Shown here one piece after another: positions 9,935 through 23,351 of a DNA stretch of 64,000 bases. Both the position numbers and the translations under genes were made by a program. Every line of letters begins with the position of its first letter. The first letter of the stretch is position 1. Below the pieces are notes generated by a model. The model saw only the letters and a program-made list of their open reading frames with translations. It did not search any database and was not told the origin of the DNA. The DNA is from Paramacrobiotus metropolitanus (taxonomy: Eukaryota > Tardigrada > Eutardigrada > Parachela > Macrobiotidae): the NCBI RefSeq assembly GCF_019649055.1, contig NW_026570237.1, positions 930,001 through 994,000 of the forward strand, written 5' to 3'.

Positions 9935-11129
9935 TTCCGGTTGCCAAATGATTTAAATATCGCTGACTGGCATGCAATGGGTATAACCGTATAAGAGCTG
10001 GCAATTTTGGTAGTGCTGAAAGTGTGTATGTACCGTATACAGTATACTAAGATGATATTATTATGGCGCATGAAAGTATGCGTAAAGAGAAAAACAACAG
10101 TAGAAAATAACGATCAAATGCACGATAACAGTTTATGTTCAAAGGTGCGCACGCCGGATATTACGCATTTTATCATCTTCGTACCTGGATTGTGCATCTT
10201 CGTACATTCGTACCTGGATTGTGCATTATATAGATAGTGTGACAAAAAAAGGCAGAGACAAGTGATCAACATTACGACATCGATATCAGAGCCGTAATAA
10301 ATTACAGTATTCAGACACATCTAATGGCGAAATGAATAAACAAGGTCACAGACACTGAGACACTAGAAAAAGGACTATGCAACAAAGCCCCGTGGGATTA
10401 ATGCAATTTCGTGCAAGCTACACTAAGCAAGGATTGTCGCCTAAAGAAAAAGCGGACGATTTATATCCAACAGTTGGACCTCCACGTCGACAGATAAACG
10501 GGGAGTGCAGCATACTGGAGGGAAAGGCATCGTTTGTCCAAGAGTTATCGATGTGGTACACCGCTCGGGCCGCTTTGGACTGAATATATCTGCAATGTCG
10601 ATGTCTTAATTATCGTGTGGCGTCACTGGCGTGAGCATTCATTACCATACACTGGACATCGAAATGGTGTTAACGCATACCCACTTCAACCTGTATGCAT
10701 AGCGTTACCGGCTGTTGTTTTAACACCTTTAAGACTATGTGTAAACAAATAATTTTAAACAAAATAAAATATCAGAACGCGTTAACATGCTTGTAAACGT
10801 ACTGTACTGGATGTACAAATGTTCTGCATGTATATATACTATATCTGTAAATGGCTATTTGGGTTTCGAGGGCACTTTCGACGGTACAACAAAACCTGGT
10901 ATCACTTTTGATAAATATTCCATCTTTTATAATTATTTTAACTAATTAAATCGGATACATGCTTTTGTTAGTAGTTCACTAGTCCTAAAAAAAATAAATG
11001 ACCGCCCCAGTTTTTCTGCAGTAAAGCTTAACAATGGCCCGCAAGTACGGCTTTCATGAAAAGCTATTCCGAATGCGTTTTCTTTGTAATCGATCGACGC
11101 TCGTTTAATTATATTGTGAATTAAAATAT
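9935..11129. other. Intergenic, no gene seen
   Basis: Between the orphan A2M exon and the CUB-LRR stop codon, both minus strand. AT-rich, with a short direct repeat (TCGTACCTGGATTGTGCAT twice near 10.18 and 10.21 kb). Short ORFs here have no recognisable domain. Confidence 0.5.
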
Positions 11130-13878
11130 TCAAGATGTACAAGTATGCACTATTGTAACTGTCCTGTACCTGGGGTTACGATCCATCCACTGACGAAACC
11201 ACTCAAACTCGCAGCCGCAGTGCAACCGGTTCAAGTAGTATTTGTAATCGGCCGTTGAAGGCGCTTTGCCGGCCCGCGCGCCGAATTCCAACGACAGCGC
11301 CTGCAGATATGGTAGGTCCATGAAAGTCCACTGCTCCAAGTGTTTGATGGTGGTGTTCTGGAACGCGATCATCCTCACTTCCGGCGTGGCGACAAAATCA
11401 TCCCGCCGGACATCTAGCTGCCGGCATCCGGACAGATGAAACCGCAGCAACCGATTAAATTGAAGGTCGGCCAGTTTGCCGGTAGTGCGCGAGTCCTGGC
11501 AGTTGCGCAGCAGGAGAACGGCGACATGCGCGGCGATAGGGTGGAAGATGCGGGAGGAAATATGGGCGTGGTCCGTGAGAAAGATGCCCGCCGGGCGGAT
11601 GGGCTGCCGGGCGGCTCGCTGGACTTGGGACAGCAGTTCGGCGGTAGGTACGGTGGCGCTGCAGCTGATGATGGTGGCGTTGAGGGTGGCTGCCAGGGCG
11701 CGGTTGTCTGGATGTTTAATGGGAATGTCACAGTGGGGCGTGGTCAGAGTGTCGTGGCACCAGGCACAATCTTGGGGGGATCGGCACACCGTCGACGGTA
11801 AATAGGCACTGATGATAGGACAAAACTGCATCCGGCCGCTGGGATGCATATATTCTGGTAAAAAAATTTTTAAGACTCAGCAGATACTGAGCAATAAATG
11901 ATCTGATAGATATTAAATATAAATACTCTGTTAGCATGATTGGATTATGTTGCATTATTCAAACCATCTGAATTTTCCGAAATTAATAATACCCACATAT
12001 CTTCGCTTTACTTTCCTTTCGATTATTTGTGATACGCGACACAAGTACAATATTTAAAATACAGTCTGCATATATGTATTTGCTATAATAAACAGGGACT
12101 TAATAATTAGTCTGTAAGTACAGTGTATTAAGCGACATAATTTAATATTTTATGTACGTAAGTTTTATTTTGTGCTGCTGTTTGTCAGATTTTATTACTC
12201 GATATATGCAAACGACAATAAAGTTATTGATAATAGCTGCAGAAGTAGTGCGAAATATTGCTCATACCGAATCATACGTACTGGTTGCGAGGGCGTAACG
12301 TAGGGAAACTACCGGGCGTCGTTTTTGTGTGGTTGAGGACGACGGGTTGAGAATCAGCTGCAACGAAGAGGTACGTCCGAAAGCGGAAACGATATGTGCG
12401 GTTGTGTCCGCTTTATCCATTTGACCAACGATACGATGGAGCAATTTCCGCTGGGGTGCCGTATCGTCTAGTATTTGTAATTCTTGCGAAGCGTCCAGAG
12501 CATAAGACCTATAACAGACAATCATTACTTAATGATTAGTCCCGGCGGTGCAGCTTGTTGGTTATCACAACCATTAAGTCAAGTGATATGACGATGCTAA
12601 TTTTATATTCCACATATGAATAATATCATGCACGACTACAATCAGACAGTCAATAATATTAATAAGAAAACAATTTAATAATTAATGCTGTATTACATAA
12701 GTAGATTGTTTATATTGTGCTTACGTAGGCTGTAAAAAAATCGCAGTACCGGCTGCACACCGGGCGGACACCTGGATACGCACTGTGCAGCGGTTGGGCG
12801 GTAATTTGAAGAAGGACATCTGACCAGTGTTGTTAACGGTTGAACAGCCAATGTGGATCGTTCTGCCGCAGTATCGTTCTAATAACCCTGCAAACAGCTG
12901 TGCGATACATTGCAGGTATACCGGAATCAATAATACATAATTATTATGTGTAAGGATTTAAGGAACCTAGTCTGAGTAATAATTAGGTAATGAAAACTAA
13001 AATGAATTAACATGATATTATTAAAAATTTAAACACTGAAATGCGTGCAACATGTTCACAATTAAACTGCTCTAGTGCAGTACATACGTATATTATATTG
13101 GTTATTAAATTACCTAGAAATGGCTGTTGTCACCCCCCTGCAACCCCCTTTTGACTATTGTCACCCCTTTATTTAAATAAAATACACACCTCCTTCTGGT
13201 TATTGCCACCACCTTTCAATTTATTGCTTATAATTTTTTTTCATTTCTTTTCCTACCAGCACCGGCACGGAAAGGCGCCAAGCCAAGCTTATGGACACAG
13301 GAAATTTAATGAGTTCCGCAGCGAATGCGATCGCCCAAAGTCCACAATTATAGCCACTCCTTTGGTGCTCCAAGAAAAAAGAAATCCGATGTCCTCGCTT
13401 CCGGTTGATCTCACTTCTCAACACTTTCTTAATCAGTGGTGCCGACAGAGGTGGTACCGCGGATTTCGCCGGCAGCGTCGAGTCATAAGCGCATATGCTG
13501 CCCCTCTTTCCGCCTTAACAGCATCCAGGGGTTGCCGGCAGCTTTTGTACTATGTACCTTTCTGGTGGTTCACTAATGCGAATTACTGTGCCTTATAAGA
13601 ACTAAGGAGTGGCAGTAGTCAAAAGGGGGTGCAAGGGGGTGACAATAGTCGCACCCTGTTAAATTAGTTGTATTTTATTGTTAATATCAAGTCTACTCAT
13701 TCAGTTGTCGATATGATGTACGCGCGCGTATATAGTTGACAAATAAGCCGTTGCAAAAATCAGATCGTATAGGTAGTTTTATATCGGTAGCTTTTGCCGT
13801 ACAGTTTTCTGCTGCGGTATCCACCATCACCATGGCAAGTATTCCAAGGATTCCGACCCACAGATAGCACATTTTCAA
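11130..13878 (-). CDS. Secreted CUB-LRR protein (four exons, 396 aa)
   Basis: Predicted exons 13878-13803, 12887-12725, 12508-12282 and 11854-11130. All junctions are GT-AG, with phases 1, 2, 1, and the sum is exactly 397 codons. Exon 1 encodes a signal peptide (MKMCYLWVGILGILAMVMVD). Exons 2-3 encode a CUB-like domain, starting at ERYCGRTIHIG and with KLPPNRCTVRI, the same plan as the CUB gene at 25.6-26.8 kb. The last exon has a Cys-rich lead (CRSPQDCAWC), then leucine-rich repeats (LLRFHLSGC, LPYLQALSLEF) and an LRRCT-like cap (LHCGCEFEWFRQW). This LRR exon is homologous to the last exons of the two astacin genes. There is no membrane anchor. It is probably extracellular and ligand-binding; the partner is unknown. 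A terminal-inverted-repeat insertion sits in intron 1. Confidence 0.72.
13121..13650. mobile_element. Terminal-inverted-repeat element (MITE-like) in CUB-LRR intron 1
   Basis: The left end has GTTGTCACCCCCCTGCAACC, then CCCTTTTGACTATTGTCACC. The right end (about 13607-13650) is the inverted form with a few mismatches, giving an imperfect inverted repeat of about 40 bp around a 450-bp interior. No transposase is seen, so it is non-autonomous. The target duplication is not clear. Confidence 0.6.
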
Positions 13879-14797
13879 TGAATTCTTGTCCAGAACTCTT
13901 CAACGCTCGCAAATGTGTGATCTGCAGAGATAGCGCTGATCAGTGGAAAAACTCCGCTAATTGCAGGCTAAAACATTACCAACAACAAAAAACCGGGTTT
14001 TTAGCGTTATGAGGTGGTGTGTGTCTAATGTTACATATATTTTGATTAGGAATAACTTAAGGACCACAATGCCACCTGGGACACGTGTTTGGCCATTTTG
14101 AAACTATTCACTTACTTTGATGATTTGATCAGTTTGATGATACTTGTTTATGGCGGCTGTTCCTCGGCGCATCCGTTCGGATCGTATCAAACCTACAAAA
14201 TACTTACAAGAATCGTCATTTCCGCTATGGGCAGCAGCCTGGCAGTGAGGAGCAGCCAAGCTGTGCTTTATAACAGCATACGCGACACGCCGAGTGAGGA
14301 TGTCAACACTGGCCTTGACACGAAGATACCGCAGTGTGATAACGAGCAAAGATCACGGGCAGTGATTAACCAAAACAGCCTTTACTGCAACGGGGAAGGA
14401 AAATATTTATTAACATACTTGTGGATTCCGTTACCATGCCGGTACACCTGTGACGGAGAACTGAATTCGAAGCGCTGGCCAAAGGTCACCGAAATGTGCG
14501 CCACATGTTTTTCGAACTGACGTGTGATCGAGCCGGCTTTACGCGTGTGCGCTTTAGTTGATAGTCACATGCTATTCGGCCGGCATACTCTGTGTTAAGA
14601 CTTAGCGTACAATACAGTATTGTACTACCAAGTATTACGCGGTGCTGTCAGTATCACGGTGTACCTGCCGGCAACGTGCGCGCTTACAGTGGAACGGAAG
14701 TTTGTTTATTCCGGCTTATTAGAATAACGGCCTTGATCGACTAGTGTTAAATTAATTTTCTACACCGCACGTCACTATCTCAAGGATTAGATTAAGA
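13879..14797. other. Divergent intergenic region between CUB-LRR and vWA genes
   Basis: The two flanking genes are transcribed away from each other, so promoters for both probably lie here. A plus-strand open frame (14089-14520) and minus-strand ones overlap it, but none shows a signal peptide, domain or paralogue in the window. I treat them as chance. Confidence 0.45.
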
Positions 14798-17700
14798 ATG
14801 AGGCTATGGTGGTGGTGGATTGTGGCTTTTGCTCTGATGGCCGCGGTGACGGCCAGAAAGGTCGATCGCACCCGTAAATCCGGCGAATACGGGAGAGCTG
14901 TGGTGGAGGCAGTAGTGGAACAGATTGGCAAAGTGTACGGCGACGATAAGGACTTCTTGCGACGTCTGGCCTGTTTTGCATCGCAATACGGAACCGTTAG
15001 ACAGGATTTACGGCGGAGTGCCACCGGGATATGGCAGGCACGTTTGAGACTTTAATATTTTGATGCGTGCGATACAGCTAAATAAAATAAACTTTATCAC
15101 ACAATCTTAATTTCAGGATAGTCATGTTTTCCTTTCCTTTTCAGTAATGTTTGATTTTGTTTTCGTTACTGCTTCTGTTTTTCGTATTCACACAAGACAT
15201 TACTGGAAGTATTCCGGGAAAACGTATAATTAGACTCACGAAGTTTACCGGTTTTTTGGTTTTCTTAAGTGCCTCTTTTTGGTGTATGAAATCTTTTACA
15301 ATTGCAGTTACAGTATCAGGCAAATTTCACGGTATGCAGCTCGCATCACAGAATTATGAAAACCTGCGTATACACAGCATGTATCTATAGAGTCAGTTTT
15401 TAAATTACTGGTTTTTAAAACTGCATATGTAAGTGCAAATATATGCAACTGCTTACTAAAACCTGGCGCCAAGGACAAAGTAAAACAGAATTTCGAAATC
15501 GATTTCCGGTAGCTGAGATAATGTTCGCCTGTGCTGCGCACCATAGATATCTCCCGAGCGATTCCGATCAACGCAGAATGTGCAGAGCTACAGCTTCCTG
15601 GCGGCGGAGCACGACCGAATCTACCGGAGTTTCGGCATCCAGTGGCGCTCGGTACGTCAGGATGATCTGAAGATCCCCCTGTACTCGGGCTTGGCGGCGC
15701 GACTCTGCATGCTGCTCTGCGGCACCATCGAACCGGTACTGCCTATTCCCGAATCCGACAGCGACCTGGCTTCCTACTGGCAAAGCTGCGCCCAGGTCAC
15801 GCTCGCGGAGGATGTCGTGCGCAGCCGAATGCCGGCCTGCACTGACCGACAGTGTGGCGTCCGCATGGATATATGCGTCATGGTGGACGCATCGGGAAGT
15901 ATTGGTACGGAGGATTTCCAACGGTCGCGAGACTTTGTACGCGATTTGCTGCGCGCATACGATCCTCAGCAAAACGCCAATAATGGAAAGCGTACAAGAG
16001 ATTCGGTAAGCACTCACTAAACATTAAAGTACCATAATGTAGCCTCGGCCCTCAAGTTCGGACACTTTCGTACAGTGAATTAGGCGTGAACTGTACGGAC
16101 CTCACGCTATTCATTGGATTTGTCACGGCTTGCTGAACTACCAAAAAATACAACTACTTGTATTGCAACTAACTGTAATAACTATTACAACTAATTGCAA
16201 TAACTATCGCTAATTGGTGGAGCCTGTTATTACCAACGACTCGGTACGCAATCATTGAAACCTTTTTACGGCAATTTTCCAAAGCAATACGGCGGAGGAA
16301 TACTGACAGTAAATACGAGAATGTATGAAGAACACAAACCGTAATAATAATGCAGCATCAACGGAGTCCTTTTCAGCGTCAACAAAGTCGGTTTTTGACA
16401 TGAAAGATTTTTTTAAATTCCAAAGAATCGTTTTACAGATTTTTTTGCTTTGTCAAACTTAGAGATGTCAACGGTTAGAAACGGTTAAAAAGTTTGGAAA
16501 TTCGCCAAAAAACGATCATAAAGTATGGAGAAAAAACTTCCAAAAAAAAGTTGCAGTCTAACCTGAATTCGGTTGGTAAGTAAGGAAATCTCCGGTTCCG
16601 TCGAAAATTATCAGCCTCTACAAAGCTAACGCTCTTTACTCGAGGCGGTTATGAGCCACATAAATACCAGAAACGACATTTTTTTTATTCGAACCTGTCG
16701 AAGCAGCTTGGTAGAACGTATAAACCTGTTGGCTGCTTAATAAATTTTACACGCAAATTGTAGGTACGTACTCATATCGTGGTGTTCTCCAGTGCTGTTC
16801 AGCAAGTCACCGATTTCAAGAGCACTACAGCGGAGAAACTGGCAGCGATCGCCAGCGCACCGCATCTTCAAGGCGGAACAGCCACCGCGGACGCCGTTCA
16901 CCACTGCTACGGCGTACTCCAGAACAGGCCGACCACCACGGCCGCAACGCCCAAGGTCAACCTCCTCCTAACCGATGGCCAGTCCAACGAATGGCGATAC
17001 GAAAGCCTCGACTCCATTCTACAGAAAAGCGCGTTAGCGAGCATCACTTCGTACGCTGTCGGCGTTGGCCCGGCACCCAACCAAGCCGAACTACTGACCA
17101 TTGCCGGCAACCGGGCTGAGCGGGTGTTCAGCGTCACCGCCGCCACCGATCTGCAGCACCGGTTGGGACAAATTCACAAGGCTACTTGCCGAACACCGCA
17201 GACACCCCGGCCTAGGGAAAAAGTGTTGGAAACGCTGGGAAAGGATGAAACGCGTTTGCTCAAGTATCAAATCGTCCAGAAAAAGAGCTATAAATGTATT
17301 CGCGAAATAAACGGTCTGCGTAGGATAAGCAGATTAATTATCATAGTGCAATGGTCATAAGTATGAAGAAGACAATATTGTCACGATAGCGTGCTGTACT
17401 GCAGCCAACGCATACCCAACGCTTGCACTTATATCTCTCTTTCTGGACGGGCTTGCGCATATCGAAATACCAGCCCGTTTCAAAAACGGGTGACCACTAT
17501 AATATATAGCCGTGAAATTCCGTGAACACAAGCTGGAGCCAGTTAAAACTTACGTCGCGCTACGCCCCTGGTTTGCTGTTAGTTTAATTCACTGGCTGCA
17601 TCCACCATAACACAGCACTGCATATAGCCACTGCTCTACAATCCTCTTCATACGTTATCCTCTTCATACGTTATAGGCGGCCTATGTGCTGCACGCTTAC

Positions 17701-18663
17701 AGTGGTCACTCATTTTTGAAACGGGCTTGTAGACTTTTAACCCGCAAATTAAACACGCGTTTAGAGCAGTGGTCAATTAGTTAATAACTTACCACAATGT
17801 GTACTTTATTTGTGAATTCTTTAGCGAATAGATAAGACTAATTTGACTGCAGGTTACAAATAACGGAAGACACCGAAATCTCCCTGGACGTCCCGGTAGG
17901 CGGCGCCAAAGTATACTACAGCCTCAGTCATGAGAACCCATCACCGGCTCTCCGCGACGGCGTATGTACGGTGCCGGGCTGCGTCATCCGATACCCGAGA
18001 CAGCGGCCGCGTCGCGACGTTGTTCCCTCAAATGCAACTGGCAACCAAAGTGCCCCAGTAAATGTGTACATCAGCATCATCGGCACGGAGGACCTAAATA
18101 ACATCACCTTTAGCGCGCAACCAGCAGCGGAAAATCCTGCTTACGTGCCCACCGACGAGCCGACGGACGAAGACGCCGAAGAAACGGACGAGGTCGACAC
18201 GTCGACCACAACTGCGGAAGACAACACAGCATCTACCGATGTCACCACGTCGGCTCTGTCAACGTCTGCGGCTACCAGTTTGGAGACAAATACAACCACA
18301 GCAACCGTCAACGACATCACGAGCGGGATTTTGCATTCTACCACGGTACCGTCTGAACAGGCTACAATTGTCTCTGATGAGGTCACTACGAATGCAGTGT
18401 CCAGTGCAGATGCACGTCAATCGCCATTCGTCGGTCCAACCAGCCAATCGCCGTCCGTCTCACGGTTCACCACGACTGAAGAAACAACATCAGTGGAAAG
18501 AGCAGTCACAGTCAGCATACCAAGCAGCACGTTACCTTCCAGCGACAGTGCGTGGACAATTGCCGTTCCTCCCGCGAAAGACTCCGCCGCCACGATGAGA
18601 GCCAGTCTTGCCATTCTCCTGACATCTTTTGTGCTGACAATCGTGGTTTCTCGCGTCACTTAG
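14798..18663 (+). CDS. vWA-domain surface protein with mucin-like stalk and GPI signal (four exons, 659 aa)
   Basis: Exons 14798-15037, 15577-16005, 16764-17263 and 17853-18663 sum to 660 codons. The N-terminus is a Trp-rich signal peptide (MRLWWWWIVAFALMAAVTA). Exons 2-3 hold a von Willebrand A domain with an intact MIDAS metal site: DASGS (exon 2), the Thr of GGTATAD and the Asp of LLTDG (exon 3). Exon 4 begins with a short beta-like region, then about 170 residues rich in Thr/Ser/Glu/Asp, a likely O-glycosylated stalk. It ends in a hydrophobic tail (ASLAILLTSFVLTIVVSRVT), as in GPI-anchored proteins. Intron 1 appears to use a GC donor (CAG|GCACGT). A paralogue lies inverted at 27.7-30.6 kb, with an exon 3 of identical length (500 nt). 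Probable role is metal-dependent adhesion or ligand binding at the cell surface. Confidence 0.82.
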
Positions 18664-20877
18664 AAAAATTTGTATGCCAATCATTGCATATCTATCAGTT
18701 TTCGCACCCATTAGCAGTGCAGCGGTCTTTTCCGCGCTTATTATCGAGCTTTTGTTTTTGGTTTATTACGTTTTTGTAATCGTATGGCTACTCCAGAATA
18801 GCCGCACGGCAATCATACGTAATGCTGTGAAACTGGAAACATGATGTCTAACGCTTTTTGAGGCGAAAGGCAAAAGTTTATTCTTGACGTAGCATTTCGC
18901 TACGCTCGCTGCAAAATGAATATATTTGCAGTATTGCTCTATTTTATCCGTTGACCGATGGTCTTTTGCAGTAGTCAAATGAATTAACGGCGCGCTGCCA
19001 AATACCTAAAAGGCAAAGATTATTCAAACTCGTAATGTACGTCCTACGTGCCACCTCATCCTGAAGAATATAAATTTCATAATAATACATGTAGAAGCAA
19101 CAAAAACAATTTCAGTAGTTCGAGTAGTCGGTCGCGCAGATACTGTACATGCGCCCATAGCTTTCGTTGTCAGTTTCCGGAACCACGTACTTTGTACTGC
19201 TAAGTGGATAGAGATGAACTGATACAAATCAGTGAAATACAAAGTCGTTTTGCGCGTGTGCTCAAAACCGCCCCGAAAGTCTCGGTTCTTCACGCGCTGA
19301 GAGCAGCCGTATTAATACTGAATTTATTGCTTTGAATCCCATAGGCAAATTACTACGTACACGACGGCAGTGTACAGGCATACTAATAATAATTATGTTC
19401 GCAGTTCGTGTACAGTATTACGCTTTCTTGTATGCATTGTGACGGTTTGGCAGTTAGTTTTTGGGAAACGGGATTAATTATTCTGTTAGTATATTAGTAC
19501 ATTATGACTGATAAGTCCATTATTCGCGCAAACTAGCAGTTATAAATTGTGCGTTCTGGCTGGAAATGTATAATGACCGTCATTAGGAGTGTTGTTTTTC
19601 TTAGCGCTTGCGCCATCTTTGGAAGCATTATGTACATGTCCGGTATGTACAATACATGCACGGCCTATTTTAGTGGTTAAAACTCGATACCTGATACGAG
19701 AATTAGCGCGGTCTTGAAGTGCAAGTACTCCATTTATTCCCTCATTCCAGATTAAAAACAATAAAAACCGTTGTAGAATTGTTTACTGCAGGTTGTACAG
19801 CGTAACATGGGACCATTGTTTTCACAACAGATGCCGATCCGGGAATAACATCTCGCCCATTTTTTCGGCAGTTTTGGCACCATGCCATCTCCTATTCCAT
19901 TTCTTCCGGGCTTAGTAAGTAAGATTAAAAAACAACGCCCCTACTGTATTTCCGCTTCCGGTTTAAACGTTGTCAGAAGGTTTTGAACGTTTTGAATCAC
20001 ATCATTTCGCAATTGATTTTGAAAGCTTCCCGTGTACTTTGGTTGAGTAATCAATTTTATATGGCAAATGACATTGATGCGAACTCGGCACTTGTACTTA
20101 CCATTAGTAAGCAATACATGTATGTAATATAATTATTTTAATATTGTACGAGTAATAAAATAATATGGGATGTTCACAAACCACAGCACTCGAACATATC
20201 GGTGTGAACAAAAGCCAGTCGAAGCCATTAAAAAATACGTTAAACTTTTTTTAAAATGTACTTGTATGTAACAATTTTAGTTTTTCTGAATACGTTCACT
20301 AAATAATATAAATAAGATGTTGAACCTAAACGCAACAATTCAATTGGTCAGGATGTCCACTTTTACTGTAAAAAGGGAAATTAAAGTACACTGATTACTG
20401 ACAGTTTCTTCGGTCATTCGAGAAATGCTTTAGCAAATGAAGTTGTAAGATAGCAATTACAGAAGACCCAGTCTAACAAATTTAGGTACTTGTAAGAATA
20501 AAGAAACGAAGAATAAAAAAACGAAGAATAATTTAAGCACAATCATACAAATTGTTATGATACGCTGAATTAATACATACAAGAAACAGCCTCGGCTTCG
20601 CCTCCGCGTTTCTTGTGATCCCCAGTCTACGGCCGGTTTATTCAAAGGATTTCATTCAGTTATTAAGTTAACAGCTTATTCCTTCAGGGAAACAAAATGG
20701 TCCGAAAATAGCACTAAAACGCAGATAGGACAAAAACTGAATTTATGGCTTTTGTGCACCCATACGCATTCACTTTTATTCAGAAGGAGATTTTTGTTAA
20801 TTTTTCTCTCCCGACTTTGAGTCCACCAGGTACTTAATTTCAACCTGAAGAATGCTTGCAATAGATGCTGGGATTAG
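18664..20877. other. Intergenic, no gene seen
   Basis: Between the vWA gene end and the 51-bp repeat. Short ORFs on both strands show no domains, signal peptides or resemblance to other genes of the window. Confidence 0.5.
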
Positions 20878-21077
20878 TTCGGTCCATCACCTAGCGGGCT
20901 TCGTGTGCTGGACAGTAATGGAAGTTCGGTCACTTGCTCACCTTGCGGGCACCCTGCTCTGGACAGCAGCGGTAGTTCGGTTACTCGTTCACCTAGCGGG
21001 CTGTGTGCTCTGGATAGTAGTGGTAGTTCCGTCACTCGTTCACCTATTGGGCAGTGGGCTCTGGATAATAGTGGAAG
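20878..21077 (+). repeat. 51-bp minisatellite, four copies
   Basis: Copies at 20878-20924 (47 bp, shortened), 20925-20975, 20976-21026 and 21027-21077. The consensus core reads TTCGGTCACTCGTTCACCTA then GCGGGC...GCTCTGGATAGTAG. The unit is a multiple of three, and two plus-strand frames stay open (one giving a 17-residue repeat with LDSSGSSVTRSP). No start context or flanking domain supports a protein, so it is called as a tandem repeat only. Confidence 0.7.
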
Positions 21078-21732
21078 CTGGGTGAATTCCCTTTTTATTT
21101 TTCGTGTAATAAAGATCTAAAATGTAGATACCGTATTATTATTCCGTATTATAAGGAATAATTTAATTTAATTATGCTGAGTAATTGATTACTGCCCTTA
21201 GTTTTGCTCGGACTGCAATGAAAGGTCAGGCCGTTTGAACGATTACTATGGTCAGTTTCTTTTGCAGCTACCTTCAAATGGCTTTTCACGAGCTTTCTTA
21301 TTCTTAAGTTATGTTTTTGAGCGCTTTTAAATTGTTAGCGATTTATAGAAACGAAGCCATCCGCTAGCAGCATCGTTTGTGTTTCTGCTAATTGGCTGTA
21401 GGAGCAAAAATTTAAACCTTTTTAATTTATTGATATAAAAAGGTACCACTTAAAATTTGCTCCATTCAACCGGACTTTGAAATTATTTTCAAGGTCTCCT
21501 TGAGCTTTCAGCTCTACCGGCACCGGCGTCTGTGAACGGGAGCCGGAGCGGATAATTGTCAAACAAAATGCATGTGACACGGTTTCCAGACATGCTGAAT
21601 CGAATGGCGTTAGCTGTTTTTCGATTAATTTTTTGGTTTGTTCTGACCAGATCGTACGGGGTTTTCCGTTGTAATATAGATCTTTACCTTGATACCTTGA
21701 TATATATGCCTACATACTTGTATATTTCAAAG

Positions 21733-23351
21733 ATGAAACGGCAAGGAACAAGATCGTCCTAGCATTAAACATCGTGTCACTCTACACCGAGAACTGCATC
21801 AAATTCAAACAACTAGCGCGGAAAACCAGCACAAAGCATATCCATTTCGAACACCATCCAAAACCGTAAGTATAAAGGTATACGGTATTCTTCAGATTAT
21901 ATGTGTCACCGACACAAACTTTCCGCTCCGATCACAGTTTGGCAAGTGTCAGTGATACTCTTACTACAGTATCTAGACTGTACATAGTTACTACCGTACA
22001 TGGAAAAACGGCATTCCGTTCGGGGATAAATCTTTTTAGGCATGAATGCCATGCGCACAGCCAGCATTCCATAAAACTGGGCGCCGAGTGCCTGCATCTG
22101 GACATCCTCGTCCACGAGATCATGCACGCTCTGGGATTTTCTCACGAGCACCAGCGTCCCGATCGCAACGGTCATGTCCACATACACGAAGTCAACCTGA
22201 AGACCGACGAATCCGTCCAACGACAGTTTCGCGTTCTCCCGCACATGGAAACCTACAGCCTCGGCTACGACGTCAACTCCGTAATGCACTATGACGAATT
22301 CGAGCCGCATTTCGCTGTCAACAAGTCGCAAGCGGTGATAACATTCAAGCAGGAACGCCAGCCACTGTTCCACATTTTCAGCCAGCTCGATGTGGCGAAA
22401 TTACGAGCAGCATACCAGTGCCACGTTAAGAACACTAAAGGTCACTATCCGCCGTTTGAAAACGCTTTTACGCTTTGTGAATCGATGCACTTGTTGCTGT
22501 AAAAGTGTGCTTGTATAGATACTGATGAGAGCATTCCATCGTCCGCGACAACCCCCGCGGCGACAACATCAGTTCCAGTAGACGACACTGTACCGCCGTG
22601 GCAGAATCCCGAACACTGTAGCCAGTCCACCACATTCCAGCAACATCTTTACGCTCACGCTTCCATCTTGCATTGCACCTGGGAAGTGACGCATGCCGAT
22701 CTGCAGATCCTCATCGACCGCTTCGAGCGTCTACACTATCCTGTCGGTATCTTCCTCTACGACAGCAAAAAATACCTCAAGCCGCAGATATTCCAACCTA
22801 TATCCAGGCAGGTTGTCATTCTCAACCTGCAGTATTGTGTGCGGCGATCAACGAGCGAGACACCGTACATTCTGGGTTTCCGCAAACTACAGCGATTCCA
22901 GCTGTCGCACTGCCTGGATTTGGATATACGCAAGCAGCATTTCGACACACTAGCCGAGTTGCGCATGATGACGCTGCACAACTGCACGGTTCTCCATCTG
23001 GACCGGGACACGTTTAGTAATCTGCCGCAGCTCCACAGCCTATCGCTGGATTATGCAAGTCCCGGCATTACCAAAAGGTCACCAGCCTTTCGAGCCTTTT
23101 TATATCGTCTGCATTGTGGTAAAAAATTTGCCTGGTTTCGTTGTTGGTTGGAGGCGTTTCCCCAGTATTTCCAGTCGAGAATGGAAAAGGAAATTTACCA
23201 TACGGAGAAATCATTTACGAACGCTGCGGTGGACGTGGACACACTGCGGGTGCTGTACGACTGTGAGACCAACGAGACCGTTGCGTTGTCGACTGGTGGA
23301 CAGCATGAAATGTATTCGCTATTTAGCGAGAATCCCTGCAGCCGAGACTGA
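21733..23351 (+). CDS. Astacin metalloprotease-LRR fusion, copy 1 (N-terminal exons unresolved)
   Basis: Exons 21733-21865, 21896-22440 and 22519-23351; the first continues from an upstream exon I cannot fix. The catalytic domain has the astacin zinc motif HEIMHALGFSHEHQRPDR (HExxHxxGxxHExxR) and the Met-turn SVMHY. The domain ends near LRAAYQC. A phase-1 intron (AAG|GTCACT ... TATAG|AT) joins it to a Ser/Thr/Pro linker and an LRR exon: LQRFQLSHC, LPQLHSLSLDY and the cap LHCGKKFAWFRCW. The 133-nt exon has the same length in copy 2 (31.4-34.0 kb). The usual Cys-rich stretch between the N-terminal sheet and the zinc helix is poorly conserved. Probably a secreted zinc endopeptidase with an LRR targeting tail. 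Astacin with LRR is not an architecture I know. Confidence 0.8.

Noticed and set aside
14089-14520. 143-codon plus-strand ORF upstream of the vWA gene
   Set aside because: No signal peptide, domain or paralogue; overlaps another random frame; lies in a divergent promoter region.
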